A DNA stretch of 21,862 bases from a virus. The notes under the pieces were generated by a model that did not search any database, was not told the DNA's origin, and worked only from the letters and a program-made list of their open reading frames with translations. The stretch is taken from positions 1-21,862 of IMG/VR virus record IMGVR_UViG_3300035034_001882, one strand, 5' to 3'. Below are positions 1 through 5,650 of the stretch, one piece after another. Numbering within the stretch: the first letter of the stretch is position 1; each line of letters begins with the position of its first letter. The position numbers and the translations under genes were made by a program.

Positions 1-80
1 ATATTGTAAGTGTATAAAATTATTGGTTTTATTAGGTTTTTGGCGAACAACTAAAGGTAATGTAATACTACACTTACCTT

Positions 81-127
81 GCCTTCTAAGCAGAGGGTCG
101 CACGTTCGAGTCGTGCTCGGATCGCCA
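81..127 (+). other. attP core: 3' half of tRNA-Arg(UCU)
   Basis: This stretch matches a tRNA from the anticodon stem to the CCA end. The anticodon loop is CTTCTAA (83-89) with anticodon TCT at 85-87. The variable loop is 95-99. The T arm GCACG-TTCGAGT-CGTGC (100-116) pairs perfectly. The acceptor strand TCGGATC is followed by G and CCA (117-127). Nothing upstream (1-80) resembles a D arm or acceptor 5' strand, so this is not a complete tRNA. The integrase gene next door reads toward it. The usual explanation is an attP core that rebuilds a host tRNA-Arg gene on integration. The anticodon stem is imperfect on its 5' side (78-82), so host identity probably starts near position 80. Confidence 0.85.
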
Positions 128-169
128 CTTAACAAATTAAAGAATATGTTAACATTATCAGATAGATAC

Positions 170-200
170 AGCCCTTCGGGGCTTGCTATTTTTAAGCTTT
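170..200 (+). terminator. Rho-independent terminator downstream of the att core
   Basis: AGCCC-TTCG-GGGCT (170-183) forms a five-pair stem closed by a stable TTCG tetraloop. It is followed by a T-rich tail containing TATTTTT (188-194). The tail is on the + strand, so it terminates rightward transcription coming from the tRNA side. It does not serve the leftward integrase operon. Confidence 0.65.
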
Positions 201-298
201 TTTTAGCCAACGAAATTCGTTTTTGGCGAATGTTTTTGCGAATTTTCGACATACTTTTTAAACGCATATATTACTCGCCTCTTCGCTTCACTAACTTT

Positions 299-1480
299 TT
301 ACGTGGCAGCCGAACGACTGCCTAATGATTCAATCAAAGCGTCGTCTGCATGGTTTGCAATGTCCTCTAAAACCGACAATCTATTTTTGTAATAGACTGA
401 TTCCAACATCTTAACCGAGGTATCTGTGTACTTTGCCAGCGCTAAAATGTTAGCGTTTGAATTTACCCTGTCTGTTAACATTGAGTGTCTTAAGCAGTAC
501 ATATCTGTACCTGGAATGCCTGATTCCTCACAGGCCGTGCGCCAGGCACCCCTGTATTCATCCATGTGAGTGTTAGGCTTTCCTCGCTTTGGAAACAGAA
601 AGCGGCTATCATGTCTTTGAGACCATGCATCTATTAGTAGCGCAAGGCTAGCAGGCACAGGCACTTCTCGTTTTCTTTTTGTTTTTGATTGGCTAGCTCG
701 AATAGATATTACTGCGCGCAAACTATCGGCATCCTTTTCTTTGTAAAACTTTATTTGGCTCTTTTCTAGCTTAAGCGCCTCGCCTGGACGCATACCTAAT
801 ATGTAAACCATAGTAGCCAACAACTTCACATTGCTTTGCTCATTTATATTTGAGATTAATTCTTTTACTTTTTCTTGTGGTATATAAAAGCGCCGCGTAG
901 ATTTAGGGTCAGGGTTTACATAATCAGGGACACTTCTAACTAAACCTCTAACTCTTGCTTGCTCCATGATTTGAATTAAAGTCTTTCTAGGATTAAAGAA
1001 GCGATAAACCTTATCTCTTACTTCCTCTTCAGTTAACTCACCACTGGCGATTTCAGCTTTATATTGGGTGAACACATCGGCATGATGACTTTTCCATACT
1101 TCATCCCAGCGCTCAGCGGTTAATTGGTTAAGTTTTAAATGACCAAACCACTCCATTAACTTTTGAGTAGAGGTGTAAGACGATGAATAGGTCTTTTCAC
1201 GTATGACGTTAGCGTTTAGGTCAGCTTTTCTTTGAGCTAAAAACAACATGGCGAATTGCTTAAAAGTCTTGAGCCTTGAGGCGTTAACCTTAATATCTAA
1301 GCCCAGCCATTCATTGAACAGCTTTAAACCCTCTTTATATGCTTTAGCTTCGTTTGCCTTACCCTTTATACCAATATTCTTTCTGAATTCACTGCGCCTT
1401 TCAGCTGAAAACTTTCTGAAATACCAAACATCTCTAGCTTCATCTAAAAACAAATTAGGATACCGAGTAGACTTTATCAT
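299..1480 (-). CDS. int: Tyrosine-type site-specific integrase
   Basis: The 393-residue length is usual for phage tyrosine recombinases. It would catalyse integration into, and with an excisionase excision from, a host tRNA-Arg gene. An N-terminal arm/core-binding region (about 1-190) precedes the catalytic domain. The first catalytic Arg is in ILGMRPGEA (R231), and the beta-hairpin Lys is in SQSKTKRKR (about 264-271). The second Arg is in YCLRHS (R331). The nucleophile is in MLESVYY (Y363 likely). The usual His three residues before R331 is Tyr328, and no LGHS box is present; TDTSVKMLESVYY instead resembles the GTSVxMIExHY subfamily. The start overlaps the upstream gene's stop as TAATG, implying coupled translation. 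It is the last gene of the leftward operon and reads into attP. Confidence 0.95.
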   Translation of the reverse strand: MIKSTRYPNLFLDEARDVWYFRKFSAERRSEFRKNIGIKGKANEAKAYKEGLKLFNEWLGLDIKVNASRLKTFKQFAMLFLAQRKADLNANVIREKTYSSSYTSTQKLMEWFGHLKLNQLTAERWDEVWKSHHADVFTQYKAEIASGELTEEEVRDKVYRFFNPRKTLIQIMEQARVRGLVRSVPDYVNPDPKSTRRFYIPQEKVKELISNINEQSNVKLLATMVYILGMRPGEALKLEKSQIKFYKEKDADSLRAVISIRASQSKTKRKREVPVPASLALLIDAWSQRHDSRFLFPKRGKPNTHMDEYRGAWRTACEESGIPGTDMYCLRHSMLTDRVNSNANILALAKYTDTSVKMLESVYYKNRLSVLEDIANHADDALIESLGSRSAAT

Positions 1481-1704
1481 TATATAGCTAGATCGTCTTC
1501 AGGGTCTACGGCTTGACCTTCTAGGTACTTGCGCACAGTCTTTAATTTATAGCGAACTGAAGTGCCAATCTTAATATAAGGAGGCCCTTCGCTCTTTGCT
1601 CGCATGCCTTGAAGAGTGCGAGGCGACATCTTTAAATATTCTGCCATTTCTTTTTCAGTTAACAAAGCCTCGCCTAGAGACTCCGATTCTTTTTTACTTT
1701 TCAT
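1480..1704 (-). CDS. Excisionase-like helix-turn-helix protein
   Basis: This 74-residue protein has a MerR/excisionase-type helix-turn-helix. The segment LTEKEMAEYLKMSPRTLQGM (about 16-35) is followed by a wing with PYIKIGTSVRYKL and a helix ending in a short acidic tail. Family members bind DNA and bend attP/attL or act as small regulators. Its position directly before int, with a one-base TAATG overlap, fits an excisionase (directionality factor). AAGGAG lies eight bases before the ATG. AlpA-type regulator is the alternative reading. Confidence 0.75.
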   Translation of the reverse strand: MKSKKESESLGEALLTEKEMAEYLKMSPRTLQGMRAKSEGPPYIKIGTSVRYKLKTVRKYLEGQAVDPEDDLAI

Positions 1705-1720
1705 AAAGTAATCTCCTTAA

Positions 1721-1912
1721 TCATGACGTCTGCTTTCTTTTTTTAAACCACAAGTCTACTTGATCTAAGTCAAAGACATAACCATTTTCATCGTTAATAG
1801 CTGGAAACCCACAGTCTTCAATCCTTCTCTTTAAGGTTTGCTTGCTCCAAGTTACGTAATTTTCAAGGAGCCATTTTTGCTGGACATACTTTTTTCTTTT
1901 AGTCTCTGCCAC
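1721..1912 (-). CDS. Small winged-helix DNA-binding protein, excisionase-like
   Basis: This is a 63-residue basic protein. The start is GTG at 1912, chosen because a perfect AAGGAGG sits six bases upstream and overlaps the ssb stop codon. The segment TWSKQTLKRRIEDCGFPAI (about 21-39) reads as helix-turn-helix, and NGYVFDLDQVDLWFKKRK as wing plus final helix. This is the layout of small excisionase or AlpA-like proteins. It precedes the other excisionase-like gene, so either one could be the true excision factor. The exact role is unknown. Confidence 0.6.
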   Translation of the reverse strand: MAETKRKKYVQQKWLLENYVTWSKQTLKRRIEDCGFPAINDENGYVFDLDQVDLWFKKRKQTS

Positions 1913-1923
1913 TGTTTACCTCC

Positions 1924-2289
1924 TTAAAATGGAATCTCTGAGTGTTCATCTTCAGAAGCACTACCCTTGCTATCTAAAAACTGCACGCTATTTAATACGA
2001 TTTCAACAATAGATTTCTTATCGCCTGGCTCGGTTTCCCATGTACGAGTATTAAGTTTACCCTCTACATATACCAGTGAGCCTTTCTTTAAATACTTAAC
2101 ACACACTTCAGCCGTGTTGCGAAAAGCTACACATCTATGCCATTCGGTATTTTCAACCTTTTGACCTTGCTTGTCTTTATATGATTCGCTTGTAGCTACG
2201 CTAAATATACACATTGTAGAGCCGTCTTTAAGAGCCTTTTCTTCAGGGTCTTTGCCAAGTCTACCGACTAATATTACTTTGTTTACCAT
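1924..2289 (-). CDS. ssb: Single-stranded DNA-binding protein
   Basis: At 121 residues this is a compact SSB. The OB fold begins MVNKVILVGRLGKDPE and continues through FSVATSESY and the NTEWHRCVAF strand (about 47-56), then GSLVYVEGKL. The protein ends in the acidic tail SEDEHSEIPF, the SSB tip that normally recruits partner proteins. It coats single-stranded DNA during phage replication and recombination. The ATG lies one base after the ERF-protein stop, and its ribosome site GAGGAGG is inside the end of that gene. It sits with the exonuclease and annealing genes, so the three probably act as one recombination module. Confidence 0.95.
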   Translation of the reverse strand: MVNKVILVGRLGKDPEEKALKDGSTMCIFSVATSESYKDKQGQKVENTEWHRCVAFRNTAEVCVKYLKKGSLVYVEGKLNTRTWETEPGDKKSIVEIVLNSVQFLDSKGSASEDEHSEIPF

Positions 2290-2290
2290 T

Positions 2291-2965
2291 TTATGCCTCC
2301 TCGAAAGCTAGGCGTAGATTAGAAAACCAGGCGGGCTCTGGTTTACGCCTAGCTTTCAGTGCGCTTGTCACGTCTGAAAGATAGACTTCGAGCTCCCGCC
2401 TTGGTATTTCTGAGAAAACTCTGTTAGCAAACTTACCTTCTTTTACAAGAAAGTCGCCGTCAGATGTTGCTTTTTTCTCTACGTTTTTATTAACACTCTT
2501 TGAATTCTTTTCAACTTTTTCTTTTATGTTAACGCTAGGCGAATCTTTATCGGCGTCATCCATGCCTTCAACCGCAATACAGAAGACTTGGATTAACATA
2601 TATTTAAAAGCCGCCGTAAATGCTTTGTTCGTTGCCTTGTCACTTCTATCTATGCCTTCGCCCTCAACTACCGCTTCAATACTAGAACCATCTTCAGCAT
2701 ATACTTTGTAGCGAATCTTTTGCTTTACTCTTACCTGGGTTTTTCCTTGGCCAGATACCACTTCATTTTCATGGGATTCTAAAACTTCAGGAATAAAGAA
2801 CACGCCGTTTTTAGCAAGTACAGGCTGAAGAGCATTGTAAACAGAGTCGATTGATCTGAATTTATACTTATCGAAGGTGTTTACCCCGTCTTTTCCAATG
2901 GCTCCGACTTCTCTCATTACCTTTGGAATTAGTGCGTAAATTGAATCTAATTTTTTAGCCGTCAT
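2291..2965 (-). CDS. erf: ERF-family single-strand annealing protein
   Basis: This is a 224-residue relative of P22 Erf-type recombinases, which pair complementary single strands. The core includes FDKYKFRSIDSVYNALQPVL (31-50), the strand pair around VRVKQKIRYKVYAEDGSSIE (79-98), and the signature GEGIDRSDKATNKAFTAAFK (102-121) followed by MDDAD. A Lys-rich linker (about 143-168) leads to a C-terminal GK...EIP...YL segment seen in other phage recombination proteins. I chose ATG 2965 because AGAGG lies six bases upstream. An in-frame TTG at 2971 abuts that ribosome site and is unlikely. The start overlaps the exonuclease gene by 11 bases, matching functional pairing of 5'-3' resection and annealing. 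Confidence 0.9.
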   Translation of the reverse strand: MTAKKLDSIYALIPKVMREVGAIGKDGVNTFDKYKFRSIDSVYNALQPVLAKNGVFFIPEVLESHENEVVSGQGKTQVRVKQKIRYKVYAEDGSSIEAVVEGEGIDRSDKATNKAFTAAFKYMLIQVFCIAVEGMDDADKDSPSVNIKEKVEKNSKSVNKNVEKKATSDGDFLVKEGKFANRVFSEIPRRELEVYLSDVTSALKARRKPEPAWFSNLRLAFEEA

Positions 2966-3857
2966 TTTCAACCTCTTGCTTTGGAAACGTTAACTTTTTA
3001 TACGTAGTTGATTTCTTTCTAAACATATCTAGATAGTCTTTAGTTAGCCCTTTAAGCTCAGGCACTTTGGCGTAGTCCACTGAGCCACTTCGCTCAATCG
3101 TAAGTATCTTTAAGCCGCCAATGTTTACCTTTGGATGCTCGCTTACTTCTTTCAGTTTTGATTCTAATTCTTTGTAATGAGCCTGAAGACTGTCAATATT
3201 ACCTTTAAGCATGGCCAATTCTTTTGCCATTGAAACCGCATCTTCATCGGTAATAAAGACAGTATCTTTTTCAGTGATCGGCGGAGGCGTACCGCTTTTA
3301 ACCATAGACATGAAATCTATATCGGCCATTACGATGTCATTTACTAGTGATTCGTTTATGTGTATCTTAACAGCCACTATCTCTTTGCCGTCAGTGCCAC
3401 ACCAATAAGCCTCTTTAACATCAGCCACAAACATTTGCTTATTGATTTGTATTAAGTGGTGCTCTGGAATTTCTTGCTCTTTTTTTGCTAAAGCCAAAAC
3501 CTTCTTACCAACATACTTGGCTTCAAGCACAGTCTTGCCAGGGTCATAGCCGTCTAAAGATGCTAGGTGAACACCATATCTTTCTAAACAAACCGGCTCA
3601 AACTTAATGCCGGTTTCTTTCTCCATAGCTGCCCTGATTATCTCTTCTTGCTCATGGCCCACACGAAAGATGAAGTTATCTTGCTCTTCCATTTCTACAT
3701 CCAAGCCAGACTTATCAAAGAACAAGTCTCGTTTCGTTGTAGAATAAGGTGATTTTTCAAGTAAGATCGGAGTCTCACTTGCGCCAACGCCCTTTCGTCG
3801 CCAAGTATGCCACTCAGGGCTTCCTTGTTTTAGCTCTACTACCTTTATATTCGACAT
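2955..3857 (-). CDS. YqaJ-type viral exonuclease (lambda Exo fold)
   Basis: This is a 300-residue PD-(D/E)xK nuclease. N-terminal motifs are SPEWHTWRRKGVGASE (13-28) and VGHEQEEIIR (66-75). The active-site pair is LDGYD (D102) followed by LEAKYVG (E112, K114), with a conserved downstream helix HHLIQINKQM (133-142). The residues after about 200 (AMLKGNIDSLQAHYKELESKLKEV region) look like a coiled coil. Such enzymes resect double-stranded DNA for the annealing protein encoded next. It is the first gene of the leftward operon, with a strong AAGGAGG five bases before its ATG and a leader of about 135 bases from the promoter at 4001-4029. Confidence 0.9.
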   Translation of the reverse strand: MSNIKVVELKQGSPEWHTWRRKGVGASETPILLEKSPYSTTKRDLFFDKSGLDVEMEEQDNFIFRVGHEQEEIIRAAMEKETGIKFEPVCLERYGVHLASLDGYDPGKTVLEAKYVGKKVLALAKKEQEIPEHHLIQINKQMFVADVKEAYWCGTDGKEIVAVKIHINESLVNDIVMADIDFMSMVKSGTPPPITEKDTVFITDEDAVSMAKELAMLKGNIDSLQAHYKELESKLKEVSEHPKVNIGGLKILTIERSGSVDYAKVPELKGLTKDYLDMFRKKSTTYKKLTFPKQEVENDG

Positions 3858-3873
3858 GAAACCTCCTTAGTGA

Positions 3874-3902
3874 TTGTTAAATACACACATATCTGCTATA
3901 CA
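3874..3902 (+). promoter_or_regulatory. Candidate rightward promoter of switch 1
   Basis: TTGTTA (3874-3879), a 17-base spacer and TATACA (3897-3902), with an extended-minus-10 TG at 3894-3895. Transcription would start near 3909 and run through the 43-codon gene into the regulator at 4090. The CTCAACA at 3926-3932 is a half-site of the 19-bp operator family found near 5600. Confidence 0.55.
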
Positions 3903-3958
3903 ATTAAGCACTACAATTAGAGGTACTCAACAGAGTAAAGTAACCTAAAGGAGACCGC

Positions 3959-4090
3959 TTGCTCGCAGCGTTTAGCGCATACACAATTAGTGTTAATATA
4001 ATAGTAACACTATACATTACTTTAGTCAACGCTAAAGTACTGCCTAACATCGCTTACTTACGCAACAAAGTAACGTATGGTGATACTTAA
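3959..4090 (+). CDS. Probable 43-residue membrane peptide upstream of the regulator
   Basis: The reading frame begins with TTG at 3959. A strong AAAGGAG (3947-3953) sits five bases upstream. It stays open for 43 codons and ends in TAATG, overlapping the ATG of the regulator gene. The regulator has only GGTGA as its own site, so translational coupling would make sense. The peptide starts MLAAFSAYTISVNIIVTLYI, a hydrophobic stretch long enough to span a membrane, and ends in a polar tail with Lys and Arg. The same DNA carries the leftward promoter and both palindromes, so part of the pattern could be chance. I recognise no family. Confidence 0.5.
   Translation: MLAAFSAYTISVNIIVTLYITLVNAKVLPNIAYLRNKVTYGDT
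3988..4012. promoter_or_regulatory. Palindrome A, operator-like, over the leftward -10
   Basis: TAGTGTTA (3988-3995), nine bases, then its exact reverse complement TAACACTA (4005-4012). It covers the -10 hexamer of the leftward promoter (4001-4006), and its centre also holds a TATAAT on the + strand (3997-4002). TAGTGTT recurs at 4627-4633 and 5943-5949. A repressor site is inferred from position and symmetry. Confidence 0.6.
4001..4029 (-). promoter_or_regulatory. Leftward early promoter for the recombination-integration operon
   Basis: Read on the minus strand: TTGACT (4029-4024), a 17-base spacer, TACTAT (4006-4001). Start near 3994. This is the strongest sigma70-type match ahead of the YqaJ-ERF-SSB-int operon. 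Palindrome B covers its -35 and palindrome A its -10. Confidence 0.7.
4018..4039. promoter_or_regulatory. Palindrome B, operator-like, over the leftward -35
   Basis: TACTTTAG (4018-4025), six bases, then CTAAAGTA (4032-4039), an exact inverted repeat. It contains the -35 TTGACT. Related AAAGTAAC words occur at 3937-3944 and 4067-4074, suggesting several half-sites for one regulator, perhaps the protein encoded at 4090. Confidence 0.55.
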
Positions 4091-4485
4091 TGGGCCAAAT
4101 AGCTGAAAACTTAGCAAAAAACATGAAGAAGCGCCGGAAGAAAATCGGGTGGACTCAGCAAGATTTAGCTGAAAAGTGTGAATATTCCCTAGAAAATATC
4201 AAGCGAATTGAAACTGCAAAGAACTTTGTTTCGGAAGAGGGGCTTGATAGGATAGCAACAGCCCTTAATATAGAGCCCAGCTTGCTTTTAGCTGGCCCAA
4301 AAACACAAAGGTTTAGCGGCGAGCTAACCACTAGCGAGTGCTGCGAGATTCTCGCCAAGCTTGAAGGCACAGAACCTTTGCGCCGGTCTCTGGCCCTGGC
4401 AATACTGTTTGATGACAGGTCAATCTTACCCCCTCTTTCTGAGGACATGGAAGCTGAGCTTCTTGGTTTTGCAAAAGCTGATTAG
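4090..4485 (+). CDS. XRE-type helix-turn-helix regulator, probable repressor of switch 1
   Basis: This 131-residue protein has an N-terminal Cro/CI-type helix-turn-helix. The helices span about 5-67, with WTQQDLAEKCEYSLENIKRI (21-40) as the recognition region and EGLDRIATALNIEPSLLL closing the domain. The C-terminal half is short and helical. It has no LexA/CI-type self-cleavage region (no Ala-Gly site or Ser/Lys pair), so RecA-driven cleavage is not expected. It faces the leftward recombination operon across the palindromes at 3988-4039, so it probably represses that promoter. The ATG is the first possible start, since a stop lies three codons upstream. Its start overlaps the stop of the 43-codon frame. 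Confidence 0.85.
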   Translation: MGQIAENLAKNMKKRRKKIGWTQQDLAEKCEYSLENIKRIETAKNFVSEEGLDRIATALNIEPSLLLAGPKTQRFSGELTTSECCEILAKLEGTEPLRRSLALAILFDDRSILPPLSEDMEAELLGFAKAD

Positions 4486-4666
4486 CCCTTAAAAATACTC
4501 TGTGTGCGATAGATAATTTTGTCTTTTTTTTTCATCTGCTTACATCCCCGTTATTTAATCGCCTTATCGGTAAATGCAAATATTCGCTTAAATAAGATTT
4601 GTTAACTTTATATTAAGTAAATGCACTAGTGTTTAAGTAATCTTAACGGCTGGCCGATATAGAGTT
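4486..4666. other. Non-coding gap with direct repeats and a palindrome
   Basis: The gap contains a long T run (about 4522-4531) without a convincing hairpin. It also contains two direct repeats TTAAGTAA (4613-4620 and 4633-4640), exactly 20 bases apart, bracketing the palindrome CACTAGTG (4624-4631). The palindrome joins a TAGTGTT word shared with palindrome A. This looks like a control site for the small membrane gene at 4667. I see no consensus promoter and no convincing gene. Confidence 0.4.
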
Positions 4667-4867
4667 ATGAAAAATAAAACTAAATATTCTTTTTACGTAA
4701 GCCTGATAAGCCTACCTGCTATCATATCTACGTGTTCACCCTGCATAGCAATAACAGAAAGACAGTGTCAGCAAAGTAAAATAGGCATGTTTGTTATGGG
4801 TGTGGTTATTTCAGTATTGATATTTGCTGTTCACAAAGTGTATCTTAGAATAAGAAAGAAAGATTAG
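4667..4867 (+). CDS. Small membrane protein, function unknown
   Basis: This is a 66-residue protein with a Lys-rich start and two hydrophobic segments. The first is about residues 9-28 and carries two Cys (C23, C26). The second, about 39-59, is GMFVMGVVISVLIFAVHKVY, followed by a basic tail RIRKKD. It could be a two-pass protein or have a cleaved signal peptide plus one anchor. The ribosome site is weak (AGAG). It lies between two regulator loci, where temperate phages often keep lysogeny-expressed exclusion genes, but nothing in the sequence proves that role. Its stop overlaps the stop of the facing gene. Confidence 0.55.
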   Translation: MKNKTKYSFYVSLISLPAIISTCSPCIAITERQCQQSKIGMFVMGVVISVLIFAVHKVYLRIRKKD

Positions 4868-5229
4868 CCTAAGTGCTTTTTCAGGAAGTCCTCTTCCACA
4901 GGCTTTTTTCTAGTCCTCTCTCTACCAAGCGATGTAAAGAAATAAAACCATAAAACAGTCCCGAACACAAAGCTTGTAGCCAAAGCACCGTCTTGTAGTT
5001 TTATAAAAAGAGGAGGCACAATGCCATATATAGCGTATGAAGCTATACGAATCGCCGTTAAATGAAATAGTATTAAGTGCACCTTTTCTATTAACTCAGA
5101 CTTCTTGAATGCAGACTCACTATGAAAAGCAAAAAAACTATTCTCATTATTTATAAAATGATTAATCTCTTTAAAGAAAACAATAAAAGAAACCGCATTA
5201 AATATTATACTTAAAATTGTCATAAACAT
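4864..5229 (-). CDS. Three-pass membrane protein, function unknown
   Basis: This 121-residue protein has hydrophobic segments at about 2-19 (MFMTILSIIFNAVSFIVFF region), 52-76 (LILFHLTAIRIASYAIYG and on) and 82-101 (ALATSFVFGTVLWFYFF). It ends in a charged tail (RERTRKKPVEEDFLKKHLG). No family is recognised. No ribosome site is visible before the ATG at 5229 or the alternative ATG at 5223. A minus-strand TATAAT at 5245-5240 would put the transcript start only a few bases before 5229, so leaderless expression is possible. It meets the gene at 4667 tail to tail, sharing four bases. A lysogeny or exclusion role is a guess from location. Confidence 0.55.
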   Translation of the reverse strand: MFMTILSIIFNAVSFIVFFKEINHFINNENSFFAFHSESAFKKSELIEKVHLILFHLTAIRIASYAIYGIVPPLFIKLQDGALATSFVFGTVLWFYFFTSLGRERTRKKPVEEDFLKKHLG

Positions 5230-5314
5230 TTATACAGCAATTATAATGCCGCCTCTAAATACAACGTGTTTACTCTGAGTCTTAAGCTCTGTAGATATAG
5301 TTAACACCACTAGC

Positions 5315-5572
5315 CTATTCTGGCACATTATCCCGCTTACCAAAAGGCACCCCTGATTTTTGAATCACTAAAGACATCGGCACCCCCAACAAATCAGCAA
5401 GCTGACGAGCCTCACCTATTTGAATCTGGCGCAGCCCATTGATAGCCCGATGCAAAGACGTATGGTCCATTACTCCGCCAGATCTACTTGTCATGTGCCG
5501 AGCCAATCCTCGAACAGACTTATACGCACTGGCTTCAATCTGCTTTTCAAACCACTTAGTGTTAATACTCAT
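5315..5572 (-). CDS. Helix-turn-helix regulator, candidate lysogeny repressor of switch 2
   Basis: This is an 85-residue, single-domain DNA-binding protein. SVRGLARHMTSRSGG (about 19-33) leads into DHTSLHRAINGLRQIQIGEA and RQLADLLGVPMSLVI, a helix-turn-helix layout common in small phage regulators. It is divergent from the regulator at 5697, the classic repressor/Cro arrangement. No ribosome site precedes the ATG. The predicted -10 (TATGCA, 5589-5584) places the transcript start about five bases before it, so the mRNA may be nearly leaderless, as lambda cI is from PRM. A 19-bp operator-like site covers that -10, which would allow autoregulation. Which protein of the pair maintains lysogeny is uncertain. 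Confidence 0.75.
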   Translation of the reverse strand: MSINTKWFEKQIEASAYKSVRGLARHMTSRSGGVMDHTSLHRAINGLRQIQIGEARQLADLLGVPMSLVIQKSGVPFGKRDNVPE

Positions 5573-5580
5573 CTAAACAC

Positions 5581-5599
5581 TGTTGCATAAACCTCAACG
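5581..5599. promoter_or_regulatory. Operator-like site O1
   Basis: TGTTGCA-TAAAC-CTCAACG, 19 bases. It matches the perfect palindrome at 7957-7975 at 5 of 7 left-arm and 6 of 7 right-arm bases with the same five-base spacer. It covers the -10 of the leftward promoter for the gene at 5315. Confidence 0.6.
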
Positions 5600-5612
5600 C
5601 CTTGCAATGCAA
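5584..5612 (-). promoter_or_regulatory. Leftward promoter of the regulator at 5315
   Basis: On the minus strand: TTGCAT (5612-5607), 17-base spacer, TATGCA (5589-5584). The -35 lies in the palindrome TTGCAATGCAA (5602-5612). The -10 is a weak match, and the call rests mainly on spacing and position. Confidence 0.4.
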
Positions 5613-5650
5613 AATGAAGTTTACCTTAACATCTTGTATTTTTTATTGGA

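Larger units (their letters stand above)
37..242. repeat. Putative integrase arm-type repeats flanking attP
   Basis: TTTTTGGCGAA occurs at 37-47 and again at 220-230, one on each side of the tRNA-like core. A near copy, GTTTTTGCGAA, lies at 232-242. Short direct repeats flanking the core next to the integrase gene are what tyrosine integrases use as arm-binding sites. Binding is inferred and not shown. Confidence 0.45.

Noticed and set aside
23-325. A 100-codon rightward open frame over the left end
   Set aside because: It runs through the tRNA-like attP core, the terminator and the integrase 3' end, has no ribosome site and shows no protein-like pattern.
2965-2971. TTG at 2971 as the ERF-protein start
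   Set aside because: It touches the ribosome site AGAGG, whereas the ATG at 2965 has ideal six-base spacing.
4155-4448. Leftward 97-codon frame opposite the regulator at 4090
   Set aside because: It is antisense to a clear helix-turn-helix gene and has the Ser/Leu-rich composition of a shadow frame.
4501-4540. Long T run as a terminator of the 4090 gene
   Set aside because: No stable hairpin precedes it.
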